A stretch of DNA of 60,163 bases from NCBI GenBank assembly GCA_026415985.1, contig JAOAGA010000001.1, positions 1 to 60,163 on the forward strand, read 5' to 3'. A model generated the notes under the pieces. That model worked only from the letters and a program-made list of their open reading frames with translations. It searched no databases and was not told the origin of the DNA. The stretch is from Pseudomonadota bacterium (lineage in GTDB: Bacteria; CALINM01). The position numbers and the translations under genes are program-made. This document shows positions 36,191-44,598 of this stretch, one piece after another. Within the stretch, counting starts at the first letter, position 1, and the number at the start of each line of letters is the position of its first letter.

Positions 36191-36236
36191 TAAAATTTTT
36201 TTATTGAAAATAAAATTTTTTTATGAATAATAAAAT
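36191..36236 (+). repeat. AT-rich 20-base tandem periodicity upstream of sucC
   Basis: TAAAATTTTTTTAT occurs at 36191-36204 and again at 36211-36224; TAAAATT starts a third time at 36231. The period is 20 bases, close to two helical turns. It lies 30-75 bases before the sucC start, where the promoter should be, and could be a curved or UP-like element. Confidence 0.5.
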
Positions 36237-36267
36237 TAGGCTTTTTAAATGACTGTTGGGAGGGTTT

Positions 36268-37428
36268 ATGAATATTCACGAGTATCAAGCTAAGGCCATT
36301 CTTAAAAAATATGGAGTTACAGTTCCGGAGGGATACTTGGCCGAGAGTTCTGAAGAGGCCTTTGAAGGGGCTAAAAAGATTAACTCTGATATTTTTGTTG
36401 TTAAAGCACAGGTCCACGCAGGCGGAAGGGGAAAGGCGGGTGGTATAAAGGTTTGCAAAACTCCTGAAGAGGTTAGAGAAGTTTCTAAAAATATGTTGGG
36501 GATGAAGCTTGTTACTCATCAGACAGGTCCGGAAGGAAAGATAGTAAATAAGGTATATGTAGAGGCAGGGTGTAATATCGAAAAGGAGTTATATTTAGGT
36601 ATTGTAGTTGACAGAAGTATTAGCAGGGTTACCCTGATGGCATCTACTGAAGGTGGAATGGAGATTGAAGAGGTTGCGGAAAAAAGCCCTGAAAAGATTT
36701 TAAAGGAATCAGTTGATCCGCTTACCGGAATTATGCCCTATCAGGCGAGAAAGATAGCCTATGGTCTTGGTCTGAAAGATAAAACCGCTCAATCTATGAC
36801 AAAATTTATTTTAGCGTTGGAAAAATGTTTTGAGGACTGTGATTGTTCTCTGGCAGAGATTAATCCACTGGTAGTTACGAAAGAAGGAGATGTTTTAGCC
36901 CTTGACTGTAAGATGAACTTTGATGACAACGCACTGTTTAGACATAAAGATATAGAAGCCTTAAGAGACTTTTCTGAAGAGGATATAAGAGAGGTTGAAG
37001 CAAGTAAATATGATCTTTCCTACATTGGTCTTACAGGTAATATAGGTTGCATGGTTAATGGTGCAGGTCTTGCCATGGCAACTATGGATATTATTAAGCT
37101 TCACGGCGGAGAGCCTGCAAATTTTCTCGATGTAGGAGGTGGAGCCTCTACGGAAAAGGTAACAGAGGCTTTTAAACTGATACTTTCTGATAAAAATGTT
37201 AAAGCGGTACTCGTAAATATCTTTGGCGGAATTATGAAATGTGATGTAATCGCTCAAGGCATCATAGAGGCTGCCAAGGCGGTATCAATTAAAGTTCCTG
37301 TGGTCGTCAGGCTTGAAGGGACTAATGTGGAGCTTGGGAAGAAGATGCTTAAAGAGTCAGGACTGGATCTGATATCGGCAACTGATATGACTGACGCAGC
37401 TATAAAAGTTGTTTCAGCGGTTAAATAG
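36268..37428 (+). CDS. sucC: Succinyl-CoA synthetase beta subunit (ADP-forming type)
   Basis: SucC and SucD interconvert succinyl-CoA and succinate with nucleotide phosphorylation. From ATG 36268 (after GGGAGG) the protein has 386 residues. The opening [20 protein letters not shown] and the ATP-grasp block [18 protein letters not shown] are standard, as are AEINPLVV and [17 protein letters not shown] with [17 protein letters not shown]. Nucleotide preference (ADP or GDP) is not certain. sucD follows 11 bases later. It can run oxidatively or, with the ferredoxin-linked 2-oxoacid enzyme encoded at 43293-45864, reductively. Confidence 0.96.
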   Translation: MNIHEYQAKAILKKYGVTVPEGYLAESSEEAFEGAKKINSDIFVVKAQVHAGGRGKAGGIKVCKTPEEVREVSKNMLGMKLVTHQTGPEGKIVNKVYVEAGCNIEKELYLGIVVDRSISRVTLMASTEGGMEIEEVAEKSPEKILKESVDPLTGIMPYQARKIAYGLGLKDKTAQSMTKFILALEKCFEDCDCSLAEINPLVVTKEGDVLALDCKMNFDDNALFRHKDIEALRDFSEEDIREVEASKYDLSYIGLTGNIGCMVNGAGLAMATMDIIKLHGGEPANFLDVGGGASTEKVTEAFKLILSDKNVKAVLVNIFGGIMKCDVIAQGIIEAAKAVSIKVPVVVRLEGTNVELGKKMLKESGLDLISATDMTDAAIKVVSAVK

Positions 37429-37439
37429 GAGGGAATACT

Positions 37440-38315
37440 ATGGCTATACTCATAAATAAAGATACTAAATTAATTACTCAGGGAATTACGGGAAGTGCAG
37501 GATTATTTCATTCCATAGGATGTAGAGATTATGGGACAAAGGTAGTTGGCGGTGTTACTCCCGGTAAAGGCGGAACCGTAGTGGAAGGGTTCCCCGTTTT
37601 TGATACAGTCTATCAGGCAAAAAGAGAGACTGGTGCAAATGCATCGATGATATTTGTTCCTGCACCGTTTGCAGGGGATGCCATACTTGAGGCTATTGAT
37701 GCAGGAATTGAGATAATTGTGTGTATTACTGAAGGAATACCTGTAATGGATATGATTAAGGTTAAAAGAGCATTGCAGGATAGCAAAAGCAGACTTATAG
37801 GTCCTAACTGTCCGGGTATTATTACCCCCGGTGAGTGCAAGATTGGTATAATGCCTGGTTATATTCATAAAAAAGGAAGTGTAGGGCTTGTTTCAAGATC
37901 CGGAACCCTTACCTACGAAGCGGTCTATCAGTTAACTCAATTAGGAATTGGTCAGTCCACCTGTGTTGGCATTGGCGGAGACCCTATTAACGGGACTAAT
38001 TTTATTGATTGTATTAAGCTATTTAATGAAGATCCCGAGACTTCCGCTATAATTATGATTGGTGAGATCGGTGGAACCGCAGAAGAAGATGCAGCAAGAT
38101 ATATAAAGGAGAATGTAAAAAAACCAGTCGTTGGATATATAGCAGGTATTACTGCTCCAAAGGGGAAGAGAATGGGGCATGCAGGAGCAATAATAAGTGG
38201 TGGTAAAGGAACAGCAGGAGAAAAAATTTCAGCAATGGAATCGGCGGGAATTGTAGTTTCAAAAAGCCCCGCTGAGATAGGCATAACTTTAAAGAGAGTC
38301 TTAGAGGGTAAATAA
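37440..38315 (+). CDS. sucD: Succinyl-CoA synthetase alpha subunit
   Basis: The 291-residue alpha subunit binds CoA and carries the phosphohistidine. The N-terminal Rossmann domain shows [16 protein letters not shown] and [35 protein letters not shown] follows, then [15 protein letters not shown]. The active-site His is in [17 protein letters not shown] near residue 247. GGAGG lies before the ATG at 37440, nine bases after the sucC stop. The transcript ends at a very strong terminator. Confidence 0.97.
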   Translation: MAILINKDTKLITQGITGSAGLFHSIGCRDYGTKVVGGVTPGKGGTVVEGFPVFDTVYQAKRETGANASMIFVPAPFAGDAILEAIDAGIEIIVCITEGIPVMDMIKVKRALQDSKSRLIGPNCPGIITPGECKIGIMPGYIHKKGSVGLVSRSGTLTYEAVYQLTQLGIGQSTCVGIGGDPINGTNFIDCIKLFNEDPETSAIIMIGEIGGTAEEDAARYIKENVKKPVVGYIAGITAPKGKRMGHAGAIISGGKGTAGEKISAMESAGIVVSKSPAEIGITLKRVLEGK

Positions 38316-38323
38316 ATAATGGT

Positions 38324-38360
38324 CAGGGTTAAAGTTTTTCAGTTAAAAACTTTAACCCTG
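38324..38360 (+). terminator. Strong intrinsic terminator after sucCD
   Basis: A perfect 16-bp stem (38324-38339 with 38345-38360, left arm CAGGGTTAAAGTTTTT) encloses a five-base loop and is followed by AATTTTTA. It begins nine bases after the sucD stop and also separates sucCD from the converging DUF4350 gene. Confidence 0.9.
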
Positions 38361-38386
38361 AATTTTTATAAGATTTATAAAATCTT

Positions 38387-39145
38387 TTAGAAGCCTTCTT
38401 TCAGAACCCTTGCAAGGTTTTTTGCAAGAGTTAGGTTTTCATCTTTAAGAAAATTATTTTGAAATATTGTGTCATCTCCGAAGAAAATAAACTTACCCTT
38501 CCCGATAATTCCCGATGCTATTATCCCGAAAGGACCTTTGGGTTCATTATCATCAAATATTCCGTTTCTATTTAAATCAACCCACGATTTATTGCTTGTT
38601 TTTGCAATTATTAAATCGTCCTTTTCTGAAATAAGCCCCCAGGCTCCGTAAACAGAAAATTTGGTAAGGTTTCTAAAAAGAGTATTATTAGATAGGTTTT
38701 TAATCTCAAAATCAATATTTTTCCCTTTGGTGATAAGATTTTCCGATTCGCTTACGGAACCTCTTGTAATCTCAACACCAAATCTTTTAAAAAGCCCCTC
38801 TGCGGGTAAAGATATATGTAACATAACAACGAGATTCCCACCGTCTGATACGAAATTAAAGAGCTCTTCTGTTTCTTGCTTAGAGATCTCTTTGAATGGC
38901 CCTGAGATAATAACAGATTTATAATCTTTTAAAAAATTTTTTGAGAAAGGGGCATCGCTGGTAAATAACTCAAGCCCTTCTTCTCTGAGAATTTTGGCGA
39001 GATTTGATAATTGTAAGTTACCTTCCTTTGATATTAAAAAGGGCTGACCATGGCCTTCATCAAAAAGGACTTTGTTTAAGTTTTCTGCAGAGGCAGGGCT
39101 GATTAATACTAAAATGGTTAAAAGAAGGAAAAGTTTTTTTATCAT
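38387..39145 (-). CDS. Exported DUF4350/GATase-like protein with an EF-hand-like loop
   Basis: A 252-residue protein from ATG 39145; TAGGAG is eight bases upstream, whereas the ATG at 39151 would be only two bases from it. MIKKLFLLLTILVLISPASA is a clear signal peptide. The mature domain resembles the class I amidotransferase-like fold of DUF4350 proteins (KVLFDEGHGQPF, GPFKEISKQETEELFNFVSD, GGNLVVMLH, GKFIFFGDD), without a visible catalytic Cys. The 12-residue segment DLNRNGIFDDNE matches an EF-hand calcium loop (D1, N3, N5, G6, D9, E12). Probably periplasmic. It appears monocistronic. Confidence 0.78.
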   Translation of the reverse strand: MIKKLFLLLTILVLISPASAENLNKVLFDEGHGQPFLISKEGNLQLSNLAKILREEGLELFTSDAPFSKNFLKDYKSVIISGPFKEISKQETEELFNFVSDGGNLVVMLHISLPAEGLFKRFGVEITRGSVSESENLITKGKNIDFEIKNLSNNTLFRNLTKFSVYGAWGLISEKDDLIIAKTSNKSWVDLNRNGIFDDNEPKGPFGIIASGIIGKGKFIFFGDDTIFQNNFLKDENLTLAKNLARVLKEGF

Positions 39146-39176
39146 TATCATAACTCCTAAGGGTTTTTTATATTTT

Positions 39177-39205
39177 CTTATATTATTGGACTTTAATCAA
39201 GACAA
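39177..39205 (-). promoter_or_regulatory. Predicted promoter of the DUF4350 gene
   Basis: On the minus strand TTGTCT (39205-39200) and TATAAG (39182-39177) are separated by 17 bases, about 30 bases before the ATG at 39145, leaving room for the TAGGAG ribosome site. Confidence 0.45.
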
Positions 39206-39297
39206 AAAATGACCTAATTAAGATAAGTTACTGAAAGTTATTAATTACAAGGGTTTTGATATTAAAAAGGGAGAATGTTTATCCTGTCTGACTATCT

Positions 39298-39855
39298 TTA
39301 GGAAATATATTTTCTTAGTTTTATTATGTAGTCAATGCCTGACCATGCGGTTATAATAACAGCTAATATCAAAACATCGTATCCTAATGAATGGAAATCA
39401 AGCGTTACATAATAGGGGTTTCCTATATGATATCTGTAATGAATTAGCAGAAGAAATATAGCAATCATCTGAACAAAGGTCTTGATTTTACCGGAGATCG
39501 AAGCAGGAACCACCTCTCCTTGGATTGCTGCGATATCTCTTAACCCCATTACTATAATCTCACGAATTAAAATTATTAATACCGCCCAAACGGGTACCCA
39601 CCTGTGATACAGAAGAAGTATTAAGCCCGATGTGACGAGAAGTTTATCGGCAAGGGGATCGAGAAACTTACCTAAGTTAGTTACCGATTTCATCTGTCTT
39701 GCGACATAGCCGTCAACCCAATCTGTTAGCGCGGCAAAGAGAAATATCAGTGCGCCATAGAGACATTTATCCTTCGTTGGCTCGTAAAGAAAGTATATAA
39801 CAAAGGGGATCGATAGTATACGGATAAGGGTAATAAGATTGGGTAATGTAAACAT
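39298..39855 (-). CDS. pgsA: CDP-diacylglycerol-glycerol-3-phosphate 3-phosphatidyltransferase
   Basis: PgsA makes phosphatidylglycerol-phosphate in the inner membrane. The 185-residue protein opens MFTLPNLITLIRILSIPFVI and has the full CDP-alcohol phosphotransferase signature: DWVDGYVAR, then GKFLDPLADKLL, with all metal-binding Asp residues in place. Four to five hydrophobic helices follow, ending ITAWSGIDYIIKLRKY. ATG 39855 follows GAGGAAAT. It is 18 bases downstream of the TPR gene and is the last gene of this minus-strand group. Confidence 0.95.
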   Translation of the reverse strand: MFTLPNLITLIRILSIPFVIYFLYEPTKDKCLYGALIFLFAALTDWVDGYVARQMKSVTNLGKFLDPLADKLLVTSGLILLLYHRWVPVWAVLIILIREIIVMGLRDIAAIQGEVVPASISGKIKTFVQMIAIFLLLIHYRYHIGNPYYVTLDFHSLGYDVLILAVIITAWSGIDYIIKLRKYIS

Positions 39856-39873
39856 ATTTCCTCTAAAATATTA

Positions 39874-40815
39874 TCATTTTAAAAAAATAGCTCTTCCCTT
39901 ACCCTTTGTAACAATAATGCTGTTTTCTTCGAGAATGACCTTTTCTATCCCAAGCAATAAAAACAGATCTTCTTTATTAATTACGTCTTTTTCATCTATG
40001 TCTTCTATAAAATGATCTCTGTGAGGGATTATAACCTTTTTAGTGCCTCTTATTTTAATAATATTTGATTTGTTGAAAGGTCCTTCAAAGCCTCCATCGA
40101 TACCTACAAGGTATTTTCCGTTAATCCAGATCTCTTCATTCTCTTTAAGGTTAAGAATTATATTGTCGCCTTTGAGTACCACTCTGCCTTCCCCATTTAA
40201 ATAAACATGTTCAATAAAGTTTTCTTTATTTAGTTTCCCGTCGAGGAGGATATACTTATCTTTTACAATCGACCAGCTACCGTAGAAAATTACTTTAGAG
40301 ATGCTGTTTTTTTCTACCACTAAAGCATCGGAAGTTAACAGATCTACGAGAGAGAACTCTTCAAGACCTTCCTGAAGAGAGATCTTTGTCCGTTCTTCTT
40401 CTGTAAGGTTTTTATCTATTATCTTTGATAGGACCTTTTTTGAAGATTTAATATCACCTAATTTTTCATAACAGGCGCTAAGATAAAAGAGGGCGTTTTT
40501 ATGGTCAGGGACAAACTCTATTGTTTTAACAAAAGCATCAATAGCCGATTTGTAGTCTCCCAGTTGAAAATAAGCCTTTCCTAAATTAAAAAACATGGTA
40601 AAACTAATCTGGGAATTAAGTTTTACCATTTTTTTGTAAACATCAATCATTTCCTGGTATTTCTCCAGTTGGAAAAGCACCCAGCTTAAAAGATTTAATA
40701 ACTTCTCATCGTCAGGTAATTTCTCCAACCCCTCTTTAAGTATTTTCTCTGCCTGTTCATAATCGCCACGGTTTATACAGGATAAGGCATCTTTTAAATA
40801 GTCTTTATCTGCCAT
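39874..40815 (-). CDS. TPR protein with C-terminal AIM24-like beta domain
   Basis: A 313-residue cytosolic protein. Residues about 1-135 contain three or four tetratricopeptide repeats (for example ALSCINRGDYEQAEKILKEG, FNLGKAYFQLGDYKSAIDAF and LFYLSACYEKLGDIKSSKKV). The second half is beta-rich, with HVYLNGEGRVVLKGDNIILN, LKENEEIWINGKYLVGIDGG and KVIIPHRDHF; the glycine-rich strand pattern recalls AIM24/TIGR00266 proteins, though this match is by eye only. No catalytic residue stands out. Its start overlaps the SLT gene's stop (TGATG). Confidence 0.78.
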   Translation of the reverse strand: MADKDYLKDALSCINRGDYEQAEKILKEGLEKLPDDEKLLNLLSWVLFQLEKYQEMIDVYKKMVKLNSQISFTMFFNLGKAYFQLGDYKSAIDAFVKTIEFVPDHKNALFYLSACYEKLGDIKSSKKVLSKIIDKNLTEEERTKISLQEGLEEFSLVDLLTSDALVVEKNSISKVIFYGSWSIVKDKYILLDGKLNKENFIEHVYLNGEGRVVLKGDNIILNLKENEEIWINGKYLVGIDGGFEGPFNKSNIIKIRGTKKVIIPHRDHFIEDIDEKDVINKEDLFLLLGIEKVILEENSIIVTKGKGRAIFLK

Positions 40816-41402
40816 CAGTTAGCCCTTGAAATATTGGTATTTGAATACATTTTATAAAACTCCAAAACCTTTTTAACGTAATTTTTGGTTTCACTGAAAG
40901 GTGGTATTGAATAGTTGTATTTGATAACATTTTTCGGACCTGCATTATAAGCAGCAAGAGCCAGCTGGACATCATTTCTAAAATAATTTATTAGATATTT
41001 TAAGTATTTAATACCTGTTCTGATATTGCTTTCCGGATCGAAGGGGTTTTCACATTCAAAAAGGTTGGCGGTTTCAGGCATTAGTTGCATAAGCCCCATG
41101 GCACCTTTCCTTGATACCGCCTTGGGGTTATAACCAGATTCCGCACGAACTACCGCCTTAACAAGAGGATAATCTACATTATACATTTCTGAATATTTTT
41201 GTATCAGATGGTCATATTTTTTGAAATAGTCTTTGTAGTCTTTTACATTGAAAAAACCGGTTCTTAAGTAGAGCTTATAACCTTTATGAGTTGGGGTATC
41301 AGTAAAGTGTATTACACCGCTTTCATCTTCATAGCGATAAATATCTCCGTATGAAATGCCTGTTAGGGCAAACAGAAAGATTAAAACCTTTATTATTCTC
41401 AT
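40815..41402 (-). CDS. Soluble lytic murein transglycosylase (SLT) with DUF4124-like N-terminus
   Basis: A 195-residue exported protein. MRIIKVLIFLFALTGISYG is a signal peptide; YRYEDESGVIHFTDTPTHKG (about 22-42) is a DUF4124-type motif. The SLT domain follows, with AVVRAESGYNPKAVSRKGAM containing the catalytic Glu, GLMQLMPETANLF, and ALAAYNAGPKNVIKY. It cleaves glycan strands to anhydromuropeptides in the periplasm. It lies between an M24 peptidase gene and the TPR gene, all closely spaced. Confidence 0.93.
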   Translation of the reverse strand: MRIIKVLIFLFALTGISYGDIYRYEDESGVIHFTDTPTHKGYKLYLRTGFFNVKDYKDYFKKYDHLIQKYSEMYNVDYPLVKAVVRAESGYNPKAVSRKGAMGLMQLMPETANLFECENPFDPESNIRTGIKYLKYLINYFRNDVQLALAAYNAGPKNVIKYNYSIPPFSETKNYVKKVLEFYKMYSNTNISRAN

Positions 41403-41404
41403 AT

Positions 41405-42589
41405 CTAATTTATTATTTGAATACTTTCAGGAAAAGTTGTCAAGGATAAAAGACCCTTTTTTGTCATTAAATATGTTGTTTCTATTCCTGCCACACCTAA
41501 ATTTGGAATAAAGAATTTGGGCTCTAAAGCAAAGACTACCCCATCAGATATTATCTCTTTTGATGTTTTTGTTAGAATAGGTAACTCATCCAGTTCCAGC
41601 CCTATCCCATGGCCGATATATCCGACACTTCTGCCTCTTGGTCCCATGAATATTTCACTCAGATTATTTTTAATGACTATTTTTTCGGCTATTTTGTAAA
41701 GTTGTGAACATTCTATCTGTTCGTTTTTTAGTTCCCTACTAACTTCATGGATTTGCTGAGCTACCGAGTAGACGGTTGAGTAATCTTCAGGAGGTTTACC
41801 TAAAAAGAATATTCTCGTCATATCTACACAGTATCCATCATAGGAGAAAACAAAGTCTATACTTAAAGGTTCACCTTTTTTTAATTTTTTATTACCTGCT
41901 CCCTGAGAGAAAAAGCTACCCTGACCTTCGCCTGCGGTTGGGGAATCAACATAGGATAAAATTAAAGAGTTCTCCCCTGAAAGGTAATGACCATAAAACA
42001 TCTCCTGGTTAAAGGCGCGGGTTCTTATTATTCCTGTATGACCTTTTTTTCTTGCTATATACTCTGTTTCATAGGCAATATCAAGCTCACTTAAACCCTC
42101 TTTTATAAAATTTTTTATTTCTTCAAAAGTTTCAGTGATAAGTTTGCCTGCCATTTTAATTTTTTCAATTTCCCATTGACTCTTTATCGTTCTGATTAAC
42201 CTGATATTATAAGAAAAATCTATAAACTTTTTCGTGGGAAAGATCTGGCATATCCTGTTGAAATAGCTAACAGGAAGTATATCGAGTTCAAGTCCGATTT
42301 TTTCTAATTTCACATCAACCTGATTGATTATAGATATAATATTTGTTAGCCCTTTTATCTCAATTATGTTTTTTAGGGGGCTTTCTTTTTTTGCCCTTTC
42401 AAAGTCTCTTCTGATAAACAGGAAAGGTTCGCCTTCCTGAGGAACGAAGAGAATACCCTGTTGAAGAGTTCCTGAGAAATAATATAAATCAATTTTTTGG
42501 ATGATAAAAACTGCATCTATGTTTGATCTTGCGAGAGATTTCTGTAAATTTTCTATTCTTGTTTGAATCTCAGAAGCAGGAATAGTCAT
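41405..42589 (-). CDS. M24 family metallopeptidase (Xaa-Pro dipeptidase type)
   Basis: A 394-residue creatinase-fold peptidase. The N-terminal domain (about 1-140) opens IPASEIQTRIENLQKSLARS and contains DAVFIIQKIDLYYFSGTLQQ. The catalytic domain keeps all five metal ligands: two Asp in PLSIDFVFSYDGYCVDMTRI, His in YIGHGIGLELDELP, Glu in FALEPKFFIP and Glu in GVAGIETTYLMT. It probably cleaves Xaa-Pro dipeptides in the cytosol. It lies two bases after the XRE-cupin regulator gene. Confidence 0.92.
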   Translation of the reverse strand: MTIPASEIQTRIENLQKSLARSNIDAVFIIQKIDLYYFSGTLQQGILFVPQEGEPFLFIRRDFERAKKESPLKNIIEIKGLTNIISIINQVDVKLEKIGLELDILPVSYFNRICQIFPTKKFIDFSYNIRLIRTIKSQWEIEKIKMAGKLITETFEEIKNFIKEGLSELDIAYETEYIARKKGHTGIIRTRAFNQEMFYGHYLSGENSLILSYVDSPTAGEGQGSFFSQGAGNKKLKKGEPLSIDFVFSYDGYCVDMTRIFFLGKPPEDYSTVYSVAQQIHEVSRELKNEQIECSQLYKIAEKIVIKNNLSEIFMGPRGRSVGYIGHGIGLELDELPILTKTSKEIISDGVVFALEPKFFIPNLGVAGIETTYLMTKKGLLSLTTFPESIQIIN

Positions 42590-42591
42590 AC

Positions 42592-43185
42592 CTATTTATT
42601 TTCTTCTTTTCCGGGACTCCAGATGATGGCCAGAATATTAGCTGGTTTATCTCCTACACAGCTTACTCTATGGGGGATTTCTGAGTTATAGTAGATGGAA
42701 TCCCCTTCTTTTAGTATCTCTTTAAAGTCTCTTAACTGAACTTCCATCTCACCGTTTAAAACGTAAATGAACTCTTCTCCCTGATGTTTTGAAAGTCCCT
42801 GTGGTTTTAAAGGAGATGGTTCGAGGGTAATAAGGAATGGCTCAAAATGTCTGTCTTTTTTGCCAAAACCTAAAGATTTATAGGTATAACCGTAATTAAC
42901 GCCTTCTTTAGATGCCACTCTTGAGACGGGAACTTCCTGTCCTTTCCTGTCAATAATAAAAGGTTCTTCCTTTTCTTCTCCTAAAAGATTACCAACAGAT
43001 AATTCCAGTGCCTTTGCAACTGTCAGTAAAGCACCTAAGGGAGGGGATATGAGATGATTTTCAATCTGAGAAAGTATTGATTCGGAGTATCCTGTCCTGT
43101 CTGATAACTCTTTTAATGATAAGCCTTTTTGTTCTCTGAAATATTTTATTCTTTCCCCTACCTTAACGATATTTTCCCGTTTCAT
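42592..43185 (-). CDS. XRE-cupin transcriptional regulator
   Basis: A 197-residue regulator with an N-terminal helix-turn-helix (about 8-65; FREQKGLSLKELSDRTGYSE then SILSQIENHLISPPLGALLT) and a C-terminal cupin (about 115-190; KHQGEEFIYVLNGEMEVQLR, then EGDSIYYNSEIPHRVSCVGD). This layout is that of PuuR/SutR-like sensors, which bind a small ligand in the cupin. AAGGGG precedes the ATG. An inverted repeat in its upstream region is a possible autoregulatory operator. The adjacent M24 peptidase and murein genes may be its targets. Confidence 0.92.
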   Translation of the reverse strand: MKRENIVKVGERIKYFREQKGLSLKELSDRTGYSESILSQIENHLISPPLGALLTVAKALELSVGNLLGEEKEEPFIIDRKGQEVPVSRVASKEGVNYGYTYKSLGFGKKDRHFEPFLITLEPSPLKPQGLSKHQGEEFIYVLNGEMEVQLRDFKEILKEGDSIYYNSEIPHRVSCVGDKPANILAIIWSPGKEENK

Positions 43186-43211
43186 AGAAACCCCTTTTTA
43201 TAACGCAACAT

Positions 43212-43233
43212 AACATTTAAATATAAAAATGTT
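43212..43233. promoter_or_regulatory. Inverted repeat upstream of the XRE-cupin gene, possible operator
   Basis: AACATTT (43212-43218) and AAATGTT (43227-43233) are perfect inverted copies around an eight-base AT spacer, 27 bases upstream of the regulator's start codon. Position and symmetry suit an autoregulatory site; the AT-rich context makes chance occurrence possible. Confidence 0.3.
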
Positions 43234-43292
43234 TCACTTTTTCAGATAAGCTTGTAAATTTTTTTCAGTTTATTAAATAACAGCGTTTTTTT

Positions 43293-43856
43293 CTATGTTA
43301 ACTTCAGATTATATCCTGCTAGAATCGCCTTTTCGTTAAGTGGAATCATCTTTTTGTGTTTTTCCGAAACGACTTCTTTAATTGCTGAGATTAAACTATC
43401 CTTTTTCACAACAGAGAATCTTTTTGCAATATATCCCAACATAACCATGTTGGCTAATCTGTCATTTCCTACTACATCTTTTGATATACTATTGGCATTT
43501 ATAAAAATTTTATTTACATCTTCTCTCTCAACCTCTTCAGGTGAGATTATATCGGAATTAATTACCAGATAGCCTCCGCTCCTGATAACATTTTCAAATC
43601 TTTTCAAGGCGGGTAAACTCATAATCATTCCTATCTCAGGATGAGAAGGGATAGGAGAGCCAATCTGTCTATCAGAGATTACAACATAACAGTTTGCAGC
43701 GCCACCTCTCATCTCGACACCATAGGAAGGGAAAAAGGTAACCTCCCGACCATCCAGTAGAGCAGAATAACAGAGAAGATTACCTGCTATAAGTATTCCC
43801 TGACCGCCAAATCCTGAAAAAACAAGGTCTATATAAAAGCTTTTTTTAGAGGACAT
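43293..43856 (-). CDS. 2-oxoacid:ferredoxin oxidoreductase, gamma subunit
   Basis: A 187-residue gamma subunit opening VFSGFGGQGILIAGNLLCYS and continuing with EVTFFPSYGVEMRGGAANCY, both standard for KorC/VorC-type subunits. It completes the CoA-binding core with the alpha and beta subunits. ATG 43856 overlaps the beta gene's stop by 11 bases. It is the last gene of the four-gene set, with 107 bases separating its stop from the XRE-cupin gene downstream. Confidence 0.93.
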   Translation of the reverse strand: MSSKKSFYIDLVFSGFGGQGILIAGNLLCYSALLDGREVTFFPSYGVEMRGGAANCYVVISDRQIGSPIPSHPEIGMIMSLPALKRFENVIRSGGYLVINSDIISPEEVEREDVNKIFINANSISKDVVGNDRLANMVMLGYIAKRFSVVKKDSLISAIKEVVSEKHKKMIPLNEKAILAGYNLKLT

Positions 43857-44598
43857 CGGGCATCTTCCTTTCCTTAAATACTCCTAAAGGAAAAAACGGT
43901 ATCATCTCTTCCTTTACTCTGTTTAAGGCATCCATTGAACTCATATTCCAGTTTGTAGGGCATGATGAAAGAACCTCTACAAAGGTAAAACCCATATTAT
44001 CTAACTGCATCTCAAAGGCTTTCTTGATTATTTTTTTTGCATCAAACAGATATTTGGGTGTACATACGGAAACTCTTGCTGATAATGCTACTCCTTCTAA
44101 GGTTGCAAGCATCTCTGCCATTCTGATAGGATAACCATCTCGGTGAAACTCTCTTCCGTAAGGTGAGGTCGTTGTAACCTGACCGAGCAGGGTAGTTGGT
44201 GCCATCTGTCCTCCGGTCATCCCGTAAATAGTATTATTAACAAATATTACAGTTACATTTTCCCCTCTGTTTGCTGCATGAACCGATTCTGCCATTCCGA
44301 TTGATGCTAAGTCCCCATCACCCTGATAGGTAAAAACGATCCTTTCTGGTCTTACCCTTTTAACGCCCGTTGCTACCGCTAAACCTCTACCATGAGGTGC
44401 CTCTAAGGAATCAACATCTAAATAGTCGTATAGAAAGACTCCACATCCAACACCGATAACTGCAAGGGCGGAATCTTTTAAATTTAATGAATCTATAGCC
44501 TCAGCAACAAGCTTGTGGACTGTCCCGTGATGACAACCAGGGCAGAAATGAAAACAGGGGTTTTTTAAAACTTCCGGTTTTTTATATACCGCTTTCAT
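43846..44598 (-). CDS. 2-oxoacid:ferredoxin oxidoreductase, TPP-binding beta subunit
   Basis: The 250-residue subunit binds thiamine pyrophosphate and the proximal 4Fe-4S cluster. HFCPGCHHGTVHKLVAEAID holds the two N-terminal cluster cysteines; a further Cys follows in VGCGVFLYDYLDVD. The TPP/magnesium motif is YQGDGDLASIGMAES, then NNTIYGMTGGQMAPTT. The length is short but normal for this branch. It overlaps the alpha subunit gene by four bases. Confidence 0.94.
   Translation of the reverse strand: MKAVYKKPEVLKNPCFHFCPGCHHGTVHKLVAEAIDSLNLKDSALAVIGVGCGVFLYDYLDVDSLEAPHGRGLAVATGVKRVRPERIVFTYQGDGDLASIGMAESVHAANRGENVTVIFVNNTIYGMTGGQMAPTTLLGQVTTTSPYGREFHRDGYPIRMAEMLATLEGVALSARVSVCTPKYLFDAKKIIKKAFEMQLDNMGFTFVEVLSSCPTNWNMSSMDALNRVKEEMIPFFPLGVFKERKMPDVL

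Noticed and set aside
37503-37868. A 121-codon open frame on the minus strand opposite sucD, and similar frames opposite sucC, rel and gmk
   Set aside because: They lie wholly antisense to strongly conserved genes, lack ribosome sites, and encode low-complexity Asn/Ile/Tyr/Cys-rich sequences typical of antisense frames.
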